A stretch of 64,000 nt of DNA from Shewanella glacialipiscicola (GCF_023283485.1 NZ_JAKILU010000001.1:124001-188000), one strand, 5' to 3'; positions 18,601-29,686 are shown, counted from the first letter of the stretch. The notes: a model not told the origin generated them from the letters alone. Translations and numbers: made by a program.

Positions 18601-19373
18601 GTGAGGAGAGTTTTGTTGATTTAAATGGTAATGGCTTGTTTGATGTTGTTGATACCAATAGCGATGGTGTAATAGATATTGATAAGGGTGAGACTGAACC
18701 TTTTACTGATATCTCCGAAGCTTTTACTGACCATAACGAGGATGGCTTTTATCGTAAAATTTCACAGAGTTCCTCATTAGCTGATTTGCTTGTTCAACCA
18801 GTTGGATCAGTAGGTGAAGAGTTTGTTGATTATAATAATGACGGTAAATTTAATAAAGCTGATGGGAAATACACAGGATTATTATGTGCTTCTGGCCCCA
18901 GCCTAGCATGTACTGATACAGGTTTGGATGATAATAGAGCTCAGGTAAATATATTCCGAAATATACCTATTGTTATGTCTGGCAGCACTCCTATGATCCG
19001 GTTAGTTTCTATTGATGGTGATACGATGACAAAGGCTACTGGCATCGATCTAATGGATAGAACTGATCCACTGAATCCTATCCCCAAAGGAGCTCAAACA
19101 GTTTATCTGTTTGTTTCTGATGTTAATAATAATACATTGCCATATGGAACTAAAATATCAACATCAATTGATAACGGTAAACTTTTGGTTCCCGCGGGAG
19201 GAGAGGGTTATGCTATCGCCAGTAATGCATCCAATAAACCATTAATATATGCATTTACTATAGGTCAGGAGGATCAGCCTAACCAAAAGCTCTCTGGTGC
19301 GCTTGTCGTTACAGTAAAAACGCCTAAAGGTTCACCAGTAAGTGTAACGCTGAATATCAAGGACGGTGGTTAA
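15657..19373 (+). CDS. Large lipoprotein with five Big-1 (invasin-like) repeats
   Basis: 1238-residue predicted lipoprotein. The signal peptide ends in the lipobox LFAC with Cys20; glycines follow, which favours the outer membrane. Five Big-1 immunoglobulin-like repeats are marked by the motif GTxLTDxxGxA followed by GAG (motif at about residues 95, 203, 312, 426 and 549). The C-terminal half is a different beta-rich region with paired cysteines and two Asp/Asn/Gly runs that look like calcium loops (DLNGNGLFDVVDTNSDGVID near 987 and DYNNDGKFNKADGK near 1057). It is probably a surface adhesin or matrix protein, but there is no autotransporter barrel or sortase signal. It is a monocistronic gene with a strong terminator. 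Confidence 0.85.
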   Translation: MKSAYKVFLAGMCSLFLFACGGGGSISDDGTGTEPKPSVVTVTLSISNSDSVSVATPAEVKATVIDSKTGPLAGVVVSFKLDNEDLGSFTPSTGTQLTDSSGVATLKLNTATLAGAGNITASVASGASITKGFYSKGDGVVQPGTGNKLNLSLFNAQGQAITDISSAIQGTVSAIYTNSTDEPLAGKVITFTSTLGKFIPESGTALTDTNGLATVIITAGTVAGAGKIIAKVDDTESKPFGFNTTGDEVDVKPIDAYSIALIITDSQGQELRTISHVVPGTVTASLLKDGVPTSYQTVSFNLTGQGILNPSSGTALTDLAGNASVTLVTGTDAGAGTVTVSFSLENEIITDSFNFDVVGDAPGGNGEANSLSIQLTNSQTSLPTTNVSAAQPSKVTVTLIDKDATPLVGKVVSFSSTLGNFLPAKGTALTDTIGRASIILTAGSIEGAGEVTASYGAAKAIVGFVTAGDDIDPVEASPEISFNIYDCNGVAAWDKTLKNFEVCKITDRITNDKPGIIGAKVTRSGSTQALKQVLVTAATTLGAISPNSGTAITNAEGKAILDLYANGNVGAGEVSLKVKETVSTKAFDIGRININLKIETALGAGLLPAGGATILDVSVLNTDSSLVTGQPFTLLFTSECTSANKAVIDSPVITNGGKGYATYRSTGCEIQDTVTVSTVTGGGSVNASTVIKIDSTKVGSLQYVSATPTLLALKGTGGIAGAGVRSETSVVTFKLLDETAAPAGQEQICFELSTEVGGISLSPAPLAQDYLDCPNFPKPGTSNYPSDLSAQNKYAVAITNSSGLASVIVRSGNRPTPVKVFALWSGSTTTGHNGVISNVSDQLAITTGLADDNSFSVSASTFNPEGWDYDNELVDIDVLAADHFNNMVPAGTVIVFTAEGGAIPGSCTTGGLTNPDGACSVQWRSQNPRPFATTLVQCPVPFYGDTNPPCMGTSKTLFDSGINSLLPQPRPGRATITAYAIGEESFVDLNGNGLFDVVDTNSDGVIDIDKGETEPFTDISEAFTDHNEDGFYRKISQSSSLADLLVQPVGSVGEEFVDYNNDGKFNKADGKYTGLLCASGPSLACTDTGLDDNRAQVNIFRNIPIVMSGSTPMIRLVSIDGDTMTKATGIDLMDRTDPLNPIPKGAQTVYLFVSDVNNNTLPYGTKISTSIDNGKLLVPAGGEGYAIASNASNKPLIYAFTIGQEDQPNQKLSGALVVTVKTPKGSPVSVTLNIKDGG

Positions 19374-19403
19374 TATACTAGATTAACATTTGTCTAATTA
19401 GTA

Positions 19404-19438
19404 TTAAAGGCGATGATTTCATCGCCTTTAATTTTTTA
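19404..19438 (+). terminator. Terminator of the Big-1 lipoprotein gene
   Basis: A 13-bp stem TTAAAGGCGATGA / TCATCGCCTTTAA with a very short loop, followed by TTTTTT. Confidence 0.9.
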
Positions 19439-19464
19439 TCGTTCAATTTAATTAGGCTAAAATG

Positions 19465-20799
19465 CTATCTCTGAAACAGATAAACGCTTCCTAGTTTCAT
19501 GATCTGAGTCAGTTCATCTAATGCGGTGCGTGATTCATTAATCAATTGCGGATCGGCTAAGTCTGCTGTGGTTAATCTGTCGCGGTAATGTTTATCCACC
19601 CAAGTATTTAAGCGCCCAAATAAGCCCTCATTCATTAGGGTATGTTGATTTACTGCAGCAACTTCCATGTCATTCATTGCTACTCGTAAACGCAGGCAGG
19701 CAGGGCCGCCGCCGTTTTGCATACTTTGTTTTACGTCAAAGTAAAGCACTTGCTTAATGGGGGTGTTTAGCGTCAGTAGTTCATTCAAATAGGCAAATAC
19801 TGCGGGGTTTTCTTGGCAATCTGTTGGAGCAACAATAACCATTTCGCCAGAGGGCAGCGTGATGATTTGAGTATTAAATAAATAACTTTTTACGGCATCA
19901 TTAATACTGACTTTTGCAGTTGGCACTTCGATGAAATACAGTTCAGTATCAAGCTTACGTTTAATTTCATCGATTTTATGCTGGGTATTTAAGAAAGCTT
20001 GTTCATGGTAAAACAGCACATTCTGGTTACCAACCGCAATAACATCATTATGAAATACCCCTTGGTCAATTACATCGGGGTTTTGCTGGATAAAGACACA
20101 ATTATCCTCTTCAAGTTGATGTAAACGTGCCACTGCCATCGACGCTTCTAAGGTCTGTCTTGCTGGATATTTTTGCGGTTTAGGTGCACTGGGGTTGGTG
20201 GCTTCTTGCCCGTAAACAAATAACTCTACGCCTGCATGGCCATATTCTTTACAAAGCCTTGTGTGGTTTGCGGCGCCTTCATCACCGAAGCTATTATGCT
20301 CAGGTAGATGACTATGGTGATGAAAATAGTGGGGATCATTGAAAGTTGCTGTTAGTATGCGCCCCGTTGTGAGGGGCTCGATGCTGCGATGCAGCTTATC
20401 GACTAAGTTGGCTGGGGTGAAATGCAGTTTTCCGTCACGAGTGTCAGCGCTCGGCGAGACTGTTGCCGCATTGGCTGTCCACATACTGGATGCACTACAA
20501 CAGGCATTAAGCAACATAGGCGCTTCTTTCGCGGCTTGTTGTATAACATTGGCATCAGAGCCAGAAAATCCAATTCGGCGCAATGTATAAAGGTCTGGGC
20601 GCTCTTGAGGGGCTAACATCCCCTGAACCATACCCATATCAGCCAGGGCTTTGGCTTTTTGTAGCCCTTGTTTTGCTGCGGCTTTGGGATTAGAAGCTAA
20701 GGCGGCGTTGCTCAGTGAGGCAACATTGCCAAAAGACAATCCTGCGTAATTGTGTGTTGGTCCAACGAGTCCATCAAAATTCGCTTCAAAGTGCTTCAT
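19465..20799 (-). CDS. astB: N-succinylarginine dihydrolase AstB
   Basis: Second enzyme of the arginine succinyltransferase (AST) pathway; it hydrolyses N2-succinylarginine to succinylornithine, ammonia and CO2. The 444 residues match the family length. The N terminus [20 protein letters not shown] is highly characteristic, as are [20 protein letters not shown] and the C-terminal [16 protein letters not shown] with the catalytic cysteine. Unlike in E. coli, no other ast gene is adjacent: it stands alone between the Big-1 lipoprotein and topA. Confidence 0.96.
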   Translation of the reverse strand: MKHFEANFDGLVGPTHNYAGLSFGNVASLSNAALASNPKAAAKQGLQKAKALADMGMVQGMLAPQERPDLYTLRRIGFSGSDANVIQQAAKEAPMLLNACCSASSMWTANAATVSPSADTRDGKLHFTPANLVDKLHRSIEPLTTGRILTATFNDPHYFHHHSHLPEHNSFGDEGAANHTRLCKEYGHAGVELFVYGQEATNPSAPKPQKYPARQTLEASMAVARLHQLEEDNCVFIQQNPDVIDQGVFHNDVIAVGNQNVLFYHEQAFLNTQHKIDEIKRKLDTELYFIEVPTAKVSINDAVKSYLFNTQIITLPSGEMVIVAPTDCQENPAVFAYLNELLTLNTPIKQVLYFDVKQSMQNGGGPACLRLRVAMNDMEVAAVNQHTLMNEGLFGRLNTWVDKHYRDRLTTADLADPQLINESRTALDELTQIMKLGSVYLFQR

Positions 20800-21128
20800 T
20801 GCTTATCCTTGTGATAGGGAAGGTTATTATTTGTTTAGTGTCCCTGAGGGGGCCAGTATACTGTGAAGCTTTTTGAGCGCACAAGCGCACGTTTTTGTGC
20901 TCAAAGCGACTTTTTGGCCATAAATGCATAACTATTTCTTGCTTGCTGGCAAATAATGAAATATTAGTTTTTAATTACGCATATTATATTTTTACATTTT
21001 TTCAACTTTGATTAAAAAGTGACTCGCTGGTACATATAAAAGAGGGATTAACTTGAAACTATCCACACAACCCTCTATATATGGTGCCAATTTCCACCTT
21101 CTTGAGATTTTTTGGCGCAAAGTAAACT
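20800..21128. other. Divergent astB / topA promoter region
   Basis: 329 bases between two divergent starts, AT-rich around 20940-21010. Both promoters should lie here. I looked for ArgR-type boxes for astB and found none I could support. The topA start has only a weak ribosome-binding sequence (GGCGCAAAG). Confidence 0.4.
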
Positions 21129-23771
21129 ATGGGTAAATCGCTAGTAATTGTCGAATCACCGGCCAAAGCTAAGACTATTAATAAATATCTTGGCAAAGAA
21201 TTCATCGTTAAATCGAGCGTAGGTCACATCCGTGATTTGCCGACATCATCGACTTCCGAAGGCAATGAAAAGGTTAAATCCGCTGCCGAAGTGAAGAAAA
21301 TGTCGCCAGAAGAAAAAGCTCAATATAAAAAGGTGAAAGATCAGCAAGCGCTGGTGTCTCGCATGGGCGTAAACCCTGAAAAAGGTTGGGCGGCGAAGTA
21401 TCAAATTCTTCCGGGTAAGGAGAAAGTGGTTAAAGAGTTGCAGGCGCTGGCTGATTCTGCTGACACCATCTATCTCGCAACCGACTTAGACCGTGAAGGA
21501 GAAGCTATCGCCTGGCATTTGCAGGAAGTTATCGGTGGCGACCCTTCGCGGTATCAACGCGTTGTTTTTAACGAAATCACTAAAACAGCGATTCAAGATG
21601 CTTTTAGTAAACCATCAACACTCGATACCAATATGGTTAATGCCCAACAAGCTCGTCGCTTTTTAGACCGAGTGGTGGGTTTTATGGTATCACCCTTACT
21701 GTGGAAAAAAGTCGCCCGTGGCTTATCTGCAGGACGAGTACAATCGGTTGCTGTTCGCTTAGTGGTTGAGCGCGAAAGTGAAATTAAAGCTTTTGTGCCA
21801 GAAGAGTTCTGGGATGTCCATGCTGAGCTCAGCACGCCCGCTCAAGAAGCCTTGCGGATGGAAGTGGTTAAGCATTTAGATGCTGCCTTTAATCCTATCA
21901 ATGAACAGCAAGCAATGGCCGCGGTTCAAGCATTATCAGCGGCAAGTTACACAGTACTTGCTCGTGAAGATAAAGCGACTCAAAGCAAACCATCAGCTCC
22001 TTTTATTACCTCTACATTACAACAGGCTGCGAGTACGCGTCTTGGTTTTGGTGTGAAGAAAACTATGATGATGGCTCAGCGACTTTATGAAGCAGGTCAC
22101 ATCACGTACATGCGTACTGACTCGACTAATTTAAGTCAAGAAGCGGTAGAGAATCTACGTGAGATGATTGCCAAAGAGTTTGGTGATAAGTATCTCCCTG
22201 CAGAGCCTATTCGTTATGGTTCTAAAGAAGGCGCACAAGAAGCTCACGAAGCGATTCGTCCGTCTAATGTGCACGTGCAGGCCGCCACATTATCAGACAT
22301 GGAGCGTGATGCTCAGCGTCTGTATGAGTTGATTTGGCGCCAGTTTGTGTCGTGTCAGATGACACCAGCGCAATATGATGCAACTAAGTTAACCGTAAAA
22401 GCGGGTGACTATGAGCTTAAAGCCACCGGACGTACATTACGTTTTGATGGTTGGACTCGCGTGCAAACTGCACTTAAAAAGAAAAATGAAGAAGATAGTA
22501 CTTTGCCATTTGTAGCACAAGGCGATGTATTAGCATTAAAAGAGTTGCAGCCTAAGCAGCACTTTACTAAGCCGCCAGCACGATACAGCGAAGCGTCTTT
22601 AGTGAAAGAATTAGAAAAACGTGGTATTGGCCGCCCATCGACCTACGCAACGATTATTTCAACTATTCAAGACCGCGGTTATGTGAAGGTTGAAAATCGT
22701 CGTTTCTATGCTGAAAAAATGGGTGAAATAGTCAGTGAGCGCTTAGTAAGTAGTTTTGCTGATTTAATGAGCTATGACTTTACCGCCAGTATGGAGCAAA
22801 CATTAGATGATGTAGCTCGCGGTGAACTCGATTGGAAAAAAGTTCTTGATGGTTTCTATGCCGATTTTACTAAGCAATTAGAAAAAGCAGAGCTCGATCC
22901 CGAAGAAGGCGGCATGCGTCTTAACCAAATGGTGATGACGGATATTAAATGCCCCACTTGTGGTCGTCCAATGGGTATTCGCACCGGTACAACGGGTGTG
23001 TTCCTCGGTTGTTCTGGTTACGAATTACCGCCAAAAGAACGCTGTAAAACGACGATGAATTTAACGCCTGGCGTTGAGGCTATTAGCGAAAACAGTGAAG
23101 ATGCCGAGACCGATGCACTGCGTGCGAAGCACCGCTGTAGTATCTGTGGCACGGCAATGGATAGTTATCTGATTGATGAAAAGCGTAAGCTGCACGTCTG
23201 TGGTAATAATCCCCTTTGTGAAGGCTATGAAGTCGAAGAAGGCCAATTTAAGATCAAAGGCTACGAAGGTCCGCTGATTGAGTGCGATCGCTGTAGTAGC
23301 AATATGGAGCTTAAAAACGGTCGTTTTGGTAAGTACTTTGGGTGCACGAATAGCGAATGTAAAAATACCCGTAAATTATTAAAGAACGGTGAAGCGGCGC
23401 CACCAAAAGAAGACCCTATCTATTTGCCAGATCTTAAGTGCACTAAGTCTGATGCCCATTTTGTGTTACGTGATGGCGCGGCAGGTATTTTCTTGGCAGC
23501 CAGTACGTTCCCTAAATCACGGGAAACCCGGGCACCTCTGGTTGAAGAGCTCGTTCAATACCGTGAATTACTGTGGCCTAAATATCAATATTTAGCCGAT
23601 GCTCCTGTTACCGATGATGAAGGTAATAAGGCGGTCGTTAAGTTTAGCCGTAAGACTAAAGAGCAGTATGTTGCCACTGAAGTTGACGGTAAAGCGACAG
23701 GCTGGTCTGCGCATTATGTCAATGGTAAGTGGGTAAGTGAGGCGACAACCAAGAAGACTAAGAAAAGCTAA
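21129..23771 (+). CDS. topA: DNA topoisomerase I
   Basis: Type IA topoisomerase that relaxes negative supercoils, 880 residues. The N-terminal Toprim domain opens with [20 protein letters not shown] and carries the acidic metal triad in [14 protein letters not shown]. The active-site tyrosine is Tyr327 in [13 protein letters not shown]. The C terminus holds three four-cysteine zinc ribbons: CPTC...C...C at about 612-640, CSIC...C...C at about 670-697, and CDRC...C...C at about 718-742, then a basic tail. Length and order agree with E. coli TopA. It is monocistronic. Confidence 0.98.
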   Translation: MGKSLVIVESPAKAKTINKYLGKEFIVKSSVGHIRDLPTSSTSEGNEKVKSAAEVKKMSPEEKAQYKKVKDQQALVSRMGVNPEKGWAAKYQILPGKEKVVKELQALADSADTIYLATDLDREGEAIAWHLQEVIGGDPSRYQRVVFNEITKTAIQDAFSKPSTLDTNMVNAQQARRFLDRVVGFMVSPLLWKKVARGLSAGRVQSVAVRLVVERESEIKAFVPEEFWDVHAELSTPAQEALRMEVVKHLDAAFNPINEQQAMAAVQALSAASYTVLAREDKATQSKPSAPFITSTLQQAASTRLGFGVKKTMMMAQRLYEAGHITYMRTDSTNLSQEAVENLREMIAKEFGDKYLPAEPIRYGSKEGAQEAHEAIRPSNVHVQAATLSDMERDAQRLYELIWRQFVSCQMTPAQYDATKLTVKAGDYELKATGRTLRFDGWTRVQTALKKKNEEDSTLPFVAQGDVLALKELQPKQHFTKPPARYSEASLVKELEKRGIGRPSTYATIISTIQDRGYVKVENRRFYAEKMGEIVSERLVSSFADLMSYDFTASMEQTLDDVARGELDWKKVLDGFYADFTKQLEKAELDPEEGGMRLNQMVMTDIKCPTCGRPMGIRTGTTGVFLGCSGYELPPKERCKTTMNLTPGVEAISENSEDAETDALRAKHRCSICGTAMDSYLIDEKRKLHVCGNNPLCEGYEVEEGQFKIKGYEGPLIECDRCSSNMELKNGRFGKYFGCTNSECKNTRKLLKNGEAAPPKEDPIYLPDLKCTKSDAHFVLRDGAAGIFLAASTFPKSRETRAPLVEELVQYRELLWPKYQYLADAPVTDDEGNKAVVKFSRKTKEQYVATEVDGKATGWSAHYVNGKWVSEATTKKTKKS

Positions 23772-23796
23772 CGTCTACGAGCCTCTGATTGAAAAT

Positions 23797-23830
23797 AAAA
23801 AAAGCCAAGTCAAATGACTTGGCTTTTTTA
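23797..23830. terminator. Bidirectional terminator after topA
   Basis: A perfect stem AAAAAGCCAAGTCA / TGACTTGGCTTTTT with a two-base centre. A and T runs on the two sides allow it to serve both topA and the converging gene at 23940. Confidence 0.92.
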
Positions 23831-23939
23831 CTATTACAGTAATCATAAAAAACAACGTTAGATTGCTAACAAATAAAACGCTGAATTGAGCTTACTCACA
23901 ATAGAACAGTGACGGGCTATACAACAAAATGGCAACAAA

Positions 23940-24719
23940 TCACCATTTCTTTTTCGGTTGAAACAGCATATCAATATCATCATCTTCATTTTTAGATTTT
24001 GCTGCACTGGGTTCAGATTGTTTCTGGGCACCCATAATTTCGTCGAGTAATAGCTTGGCTTCATCTACCTTACGAGCGATAAAAGGATCGTTAGGCGTCT
24101 GTGCTTTGATCGCGTGTAAAGTCGCAAGTGCTTTGGTAACCATTTGTTTTGATGAACCATATTGTTTCATAAAACTGGCCGCGCGTGCGCGAGAAAGCAT
24201 AGAATCTACGTTGATTCTGAGCTGTAAGCTATCAATACGGCTTTCTTCCTGAGCAAAGATATTCGGATCGACTTTACCTTTATTATGTTCAGCTCTGAGT
24301 ATGGCTTTTAACTTTTTTAAGGTTTGTACTAAAGCTAAAATTTGTTTGTCATTATCGGGTAATTTAAAGTTTTCAATCGGCGGCGTTTGAGCTTGACCAG
24401 ATTGCAAGGTCGTTATTTGATTGTTGATATCAATTAAGCGGCGTTGATAATCTGCTTGTTGCTGACCATTACTTGTTGCCGTAGCAGCGAGCAACGCATC
24501 TTGCACGCGACGGTATAGCACTAAGGCAATATTGGTGCTGCAGGGCATCATACCTGTGTTTGATAGCACAGCTTCGGTTTCATCAATGATTGCCCTTTGA
24601 CGAGCAAACTCAATGCGCCGCTCTGCCTCCGCACGTTCTTTTTGTTGTTGTAAAACGTTAATTCCGATAACAAGCAGTAAAAGCGCACCAATAAGGATCA
24701 GAACCAAGGTGAATGACAT
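23940..24719 (-). CDS. Membrane-anchored coiled-coil protein of unknown function
   Basis: 259-residue protein that I cannot assign. An N-terminal hydrophobic segment (about 4-22, LVLILIGALLLLVIGINVL) anchors it, followed by a charged helix rich in Gln, Glu, Arg and Ala (25-50) and further helical stretches (about 120-230) suggesting coiled coil. The C terminus is acidic then basic (KNEDDDIDMLFQPKKKW). It lies between topA and cysB on the opposite strand. It could have an envelope or scaffold role; that is only a guess from its layout. Confidence 0.7.
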   Translation of the reverse strand: MSFTLVLILIGALLLLVIGINVLQQQKERAEAERRIEFARQRAIIDETEAVLSNTGMMPCSTNIALVLYRRVQDALLAATATSNGQQQADYQRRLIDINNQITTLQSGQAQTPPIENFKLPDNDKQILALVQTLKKLKAILRAEHNKGKVDPNIFAQEESRIDSLQLRINVDSMLSRARAASFMKQYGSSKQMVTKALATLHAIKAQTPNDPFIARKVDEAKLLLDEIMGAQKQSEPSAAKSKNEDDDIDMLFQPKKKW

Positions 24720-24932
24720 AGATGTTCCATTATTTATCCAATTGAACTAATGCTACAATAAATCAATAAACTAGCATAGTTATCTTAGCCTAGGTTATCA
24801 TTTCTGTCGTATGAATCTGTAGACTTACACGCTATATTCCAATTTACTTTAGTTTTTACTATATACTATAACGATTGATTATAGCTGAGCACACTTTACG
24901 ACTCAGTTGTTAATGGCATTTTGCGTAGTTAG

Positions 24933-25931
<999 letters not shown>

Positions 25932-25966
25932 AGGTTAATGTCGCTATCGCCGTTAACAAAAATAAT

Positions 25967-26005
25967 CCATAAAAAATGCCGCTGAATAAGCGGCATTTTT
26001 TATGG
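25967..26005. terminator. Bidirectional terminator between cysB and the response regulator
   Basis: A perfect 17-bp stem: CCATAAAAAATGCCGCT pairs with AGCGGCATTTTTTATGG across a five-base loop. A and T tracts inside the stem allow termination in both directions. Confidence 0.92.
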
Positions 26006-26100
26006 ATGGATATTTATAATAGGTTGGATATTTATGGGCATTTGTTTTACGACAGAATAAATCCTTCGCCATCAGCTCAAGATAAGGGGTTATGGCCTAG

Positions 26101-26766
26101 CTAGGATATATCCATTTTATCTAACATTTCCAACTGTGCCAGTGCTATAACTGCTTGCGTACGATTGCGTACGCCGAGTTTTCTAAAAATTGCAGTAGCA
26201 TGTGCCTTAATAGTCGCTTCTGATACGCCTAAATCATAGGCAATTTGTTTATTCAATAAACCTTCAGCAAACATTTGCAGCACTTTATATTGTTGTGGTG
26301 TTAAGTCAGATAATTTACTGGCCATTTTATCAACGGCATCATCTTCAATGGGAATAATTTCAGCACCTTTTGGCAACCAAATATCGCCGAATAATACCGC
26401 CGTGAGTGCTTCTTTAAGGGCTTCCATAGACGACGATTTAGGGATAAATCCGCTACTACCATAATGAATCGCCCGGCTGATGGTATTAATGTCTTCGTGA
26501 GCTGAAATTACTACAACGGGTACGTCGGGGTAATGTGAGCGTAAATGGATAAGAGTAGAGTAGCCGTGTGAACCTGGCATTTGCAGATCCAGTAAGACAA
26601 GATCGTAATCAATATGGCGGTCATCAAGTACCGCTTGCAGTGCATCGGCGCTGTCGGCTTCAAACCACTGTGCATGCTCAAAAGCACTAGTGAGTGCTTG
26701 ACGTAGTGCATTGCGAAACAATGGGTGATCATCTGCGATAATTATATTTAAGTTTTCTAGCTTCAT
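26101..26766 (-). CDS. NarL/LuxR-family response regulator
   Basis: Two-component response regulator, 221 residues. The receiver domain has IIADDHP (9-15), phospho-acceptor Asp60 (LVLLDLQMPG) and the switch lysine in GFIPKSS. A LuxR-type HTH lies at about 152-212 (LTPQQYKVLQMFAEGLLNKQ; VSEATIKAHATAIFRKLGV). No sensor kinase is adjacent, so it is an orphan here. From memory, Shewanella and Vibrio have a similar orphan regulator of acetyl-CoA synthetase (CrbR/ErdR). That assignment is plausible but not shown by this sequence. Confidence 0.9.
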   Translation of the reverse strand: MKLENLNIIIADDHPLFRNALRQALTSAFEHAQWFEADSADALQAVLDDRHIDYDLVLLDLQMPGSHGYSTLIHLRSHYPDVPVVVISAHEDINTISRAIHYGSSGFIPKSSSMEALKEALTAVLFGDIWLPKGAEIIPIEDDAVDKMASKLSDLTPQQYKVLQMFAEGLLNKQIAYDLGVSEATIKAHATAIFRKLGVRNRTQAVIALAQLEMLDKMDIS

Positions 26767-26935
26767 GGCTTTTATGATTATGTTCGGTGCGCGTGAAGAT
26801 TGAATTCAATGTAACAGAAAAGTAATCAATGAGCCTATTGCTTTATTCATCAATAACAACAAAATTTTTATATGTTTCTGGTTGTTAGACTTTTAGCGCT
26901 GTTTTCTCAACAGATATAAGCATCGCCCAGTAGCG

Positions 26936-26959
26936 ATAAAAAGCCCGAGAGAACGGGCT
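26936..26959 (-). terminator. Terminator of the thioesterase gene
   Basis: On the minus strand AGCCCG pairs with CGGGCT across a six-base loop, followed by TTTTTA. It lies 28 bases after the stop. Confidence 0.85.
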
Positions 26960-26986
26960 AATCTGTATCTTTAAACCGCTTAAAAA

Positions 26987-27448
26987 CTATCTGTTGGTCC
27001 ACACTTGAGTGGGATTTCGTTGTTCGTCAACTGCAACAAAGGTAAATACTCCCCGTATTGCATGCTCTCGATGATCTTGATACATATCTTCGACATAAAT
27101 GTTGACCTCAACTTTCAGTGAGGTGTTACCGACGTGGATCACCCGAGCGATAAGCTCTGCTAATGTGCCTGCTGGGATAGGCTTTTTAAAGTCAATTCTG
27201 TCTGAGCTGACGGTGACTAAGGTTTTTCGGCAAAAACGCGTCGCGGCAATAAAAGCCGTCTCATCCATCCAAGCTAAAGCTTCACCGCCAAACAAAGTAT
27301 TGTGATGGTTGGTGATTGAGGGAAATACCGCTTTGATGACTCGGGCCTCAGAGGAATCAATACGCGCTTGGATGGCTGCTGGAAATTTATTTAGCGGGGT
27401 GACGGTTAAATCTGTGTCTATATTTGATGAAATGGGATCAAGCAACAT
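26987..27448 (-). CDS. Acyl-CoA thioesterase, YciA-like hotdog fold
   Basis: Predicted acyl-CoA hydrolase of the YciA/BFIT hotdog group, 153 residues. The hotdog helix region reads NHHNTLFGGEALAWMDETAF (about 46-65), with the catalytic-type Asp in WMDE, and the beta sheet includes FKKPIPAGTLAELIARV. The first 30 or so residues are an extension beyond E. coli YciA (132 residues). It would release free CoA from acyl-CoAs; chain preference is unknown. It is monocistronic with its own terminator. Confidence 0.85.
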   Translation of the reverse strand: MLLDPISSNIDTDLTVTPLNKFPAAIQARIDSSEARVIKAVFPSITNHHNTLFGGEALAWMDETAFIAATRFCRKTLVTVSSDRIDFKKPIPAGTLAELIARVIHVGNTSLKVEVNIYVEDMYQDHREHAIRGVFTFVAVDEQRNPTQVWTNR

Positions 27449-27547
27449 ACGAGAACCTAAGATTACACTGTAAAAATAAGCGTAAATTATAAAGATTTTT
27501 GCCGTTTAAAGATAGAAAACTACTTAACTGTATTTTTTGTTCAAGCA

Positions 27548-27585
27548 CCAATAAAAAAACCGATCTAACATCGGTTTTTTATTGG
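27548..27585 (-). terminator. Terminator of the DAHP synthase gene
   Basis: Long AT-flanked stem: CCAATAAAAAACCGAT (with one extra A) pairs with ATCGGTTTTTTATTGG. On the minus strand the T run follows the GC-rich part, 40 bases after the aroH stop. Thioesterase transcription leads away from it. Confidence 0.85.
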
Positions 27586-27625
27586 TAGATTTAGTTCGTA
27601 GTGCTCCAGTTTTGCAAGTGCGAAA

Positions 27626-28690
27626 TTATTTTGCTAATAGCGCTTTTCTATCACGGGCAGCGGCAGCCAGTTTACGCAGTAGCACTTCCGAATCGTCCCA
27701 ATGTAAACAGGCATCGGTAATGCTCTTGCCATAACATAACGGTTCACCAGCAATCACTTTTTGATTACCTGCTTGAATAAAACTTTCGGCCATAATCCCC
27801 GCGATTGCAGTGCTGCCGGTACGCATTTGCGCCATAATCTCATCGGCAACGATAAGCTGTTTAAGATGATTTTTCTCGCTATTACCGTGACTAAAATCGA
27901 CCACCATACGTTGAGTTACCCCAACAGACTCCAGCTGTTGGCGTGCCTTTTCAACATCAGCTGCATGGTAATTCGGTTTTTTACCGCCACGTAAAATAAT
28001 ATGTCCAAACGGGTTACCGTGAGTGCGATAAACGGCCATTACGCCATCTTTGTCCGGTGAATAAAAGATATGTGGCACTTGCGCAGCGCGCACGGCATCA
28101 ACCGCGATATTGATGTTGCCATCGGTACCGTTTTTGAAACCGACGGGACAAGATAATGCAGAAGCCATTTCACGATGAACTTGGCTTTCAGTGGTGCGTG
28201 CACCAATAGCGCCCCAAGTGATAAGGTCTGCAATATACTGACCGTTCACCATATCTAAAAATTCGGTGGCAATCGGTAATTTTAATTCGGTGATTTGTTG
28301 CAGCAACTCGCGGGCAATGCGCAAACCTTTGTTTGGCTCAAAACTGCCATCAAGATCAGGATCTGAAATTAATCCTTTCCAGCCGACGATTGTGCGTGGC
28401 TTTTCAAAATAGACGCGCATTAAAATACACAAATCATCTTTCAATTCTTGGTGTAACACGGCTAAGCGCTGCGCATAATCTAATGCCGCTTGAGTATCGT
28501 GGATTGAGCATGGACCAATGATGACCAACAAACGCTGATCTTCACCACTAATAATGGCTTCGACTTCACGGCGTTGTTGAACCAGATAATCTGCCGCATC
28601 TTGAGTTAATGGGAACTCAGATGCCAGTTGCGCAGGTGAGATGACTTTTGCTAATAAGGAGGTGCGTAATTCGTCTGTTTTAATGGTCAT
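27626..28690 (-). CDS. aroH: 3-deoxy-7-phosphoheptulonate (DAHP) synthase, AroH-like
   Basis: Class I DAHP synthase; it condenses phosphoenolpyruvate with erythrose 4-phosphate as the first shikimate step. The 354 residues carry the family landmarks LLVIIGPCSIHD (about 54-65), YFEKPRTIVGWKGL, GARTTESQVHREMASALSCP, and the C-terminal SFIQAGNQ. Which aromatic amino acid inhibits it cannot be read with certainty. The symbol aroH is given because in E. coli the Trp-sensitive isozyme sits next to ppsR and ppsA just as here. It is monocistronic with a terminator. Confidence 0.85.
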   Translation of the reverse strand: MTIKTDELRTSLLAKVISPAQLASEFPLTQDAADYLVQQRREVEAIISGEDQRLLVIIGPCSIHDTQAALDYAQRLAVLHQELKDDLCILMRVYFEKPRTIVGWKGLISDPDLDGSFEPNKGLRIARELLQQITELKLPIATEFLDMVNGQYIADLITWGAIGARTTESQVHREMASALSCPVGFKNGTDGNINIAVDAVRAAQVPHIFYSPDKDGVMAVYRTHGNPFGHIILRGGKKPNYHAADVEKARQQLESVGVTQRMVVDFSHGNSEKNHLKQLIVADEIMAQMRTGSTAIAGIMAESFIQAGNQKVIAGEPLCYGKSITDACLHWDDSEVLLRKLAAAARDRKALLAK

Positions 28691-28873
28691 TCAAAATACC
28701 GAGCTTGCGTGCGGCGCTTTTTCGCCAGATTGTCTCGGATTATAACGAATCGAACCGAGTTGCACAGTGCCAATTGCGTTAATTATCGGCAACCGTGCAA
28801 TGAATTTAATTTAAGTGAGATCCATTTAGGTTAAATTCACTCGGATTATTGGGGGAAATTTTGTTCTTTTATC

Positions 28874-29686
28874 TTAAAACATATGCCGTTCAAGGCCCGT
28901 GACATCCAATATTTTGGTCGCTATTTCTTCGACAGAATGATTGGTGGTGTCGATATAGGGAATACGTTCGCGTTTAAATAGCATTTCCACTTCTTTGACC
29001 TCTAAACGGCACTGTTTGAGCGATGAGTAGCGGCTGTTCTCCATACGGCTTTGGCGGATTTCATGTAAACGCACGGGATCGATTGTCAGGCCAAAGAGTT
29101 TTTTCTTATTGCGTTTAAGCGCTTCAGGTAATTTAAGATCATCCATATCATCTTCGGTAAACGGATAGTTAGCTGCTTTTATCCCAAACTGCATCGATAA
29201 ATACAGGCTCGATGGCGTTTTGCCACAACGCGACACGCCAAGCAGCACTAAATCGGCTTTATCCATATGTTTCATGGTTTGGCCGTCATCATTATCCATC
29301 GCAAAATTAATCGCATCGATACGTGCCTCATAGCCGTGATTGGCTTTTCCATGAGTTCGATGTAGCACTGGAGAGGCGCTAACCCCTAAATGTTGCTCCA
29401 GAGGTGCGACAAAGGTATTTAAAAAATCATAATCTAAGCCTTCACTGGAGTAGATGATGTCGCGAATTTCAGGTTTTACGATCGAATGGAACACTAAGGG
29501 CCGCTCACCTGTTGTAATAAAACAATCATTAATTTGGCGCTTAACTTGCTCGGCTTTGGTCGGAGTTTCGACGAAAGGAATGGTAAGTGACTCAAATTCT
29601 AGTGGAAATTGCGAGAGAACCGCATGACCAAAGACCTCAGCAGTGATTGCTGTCCCATCGGAAATATAGAATACTTTTGGTGCCAT
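28874..29686 (-). CDS. ppsR: PEP synthase regulatory protein PpsR (bifunctional kinase/phosphorylase)
   Basis: ADP-dependent kinase and phosphate-dependent phosphorylase that switches PEP synthetase off and on by modifying a threonine next to its catalytic histidine. The product has 270 residues (E. coli 277). It starts with [19 protein letters not shown] and has the P-loop-like [19 protein letters not shown] and the C-terminal VEEIATKIL. An in-frame ATG at 29737 would add 17 hydrophobic residues, but AAGAGGT lies just before ATG 29686 and the family begins there. It is divergent from its target ppsA, with 124 bases between the starts. Confidence 0.94.
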   Translation of the reverse strand: MAPKVFYISDGTAITAEVFGHAVLSQFPLEFESLTIPFVETPTKAEQVKRQINDCFITTGERPLVFHSIVKPEIRDIIYSSEGLDYDFLNTFVAPLEQHLGVSASPVLHRTHGKANHGYEARIDAINFAMDNDDGQTMKHMDKADLVLLGVSRCGKTPSSLYLSMQFGIKAANYPFTEDDMDDLKLPEALKRNKKKLFGLTIDPVRLHEIRQSRMENSRYSSLKQCRLEVKEVEMLFKRERIPYIDTTNHSVEEIATKILDVTGLERHMF

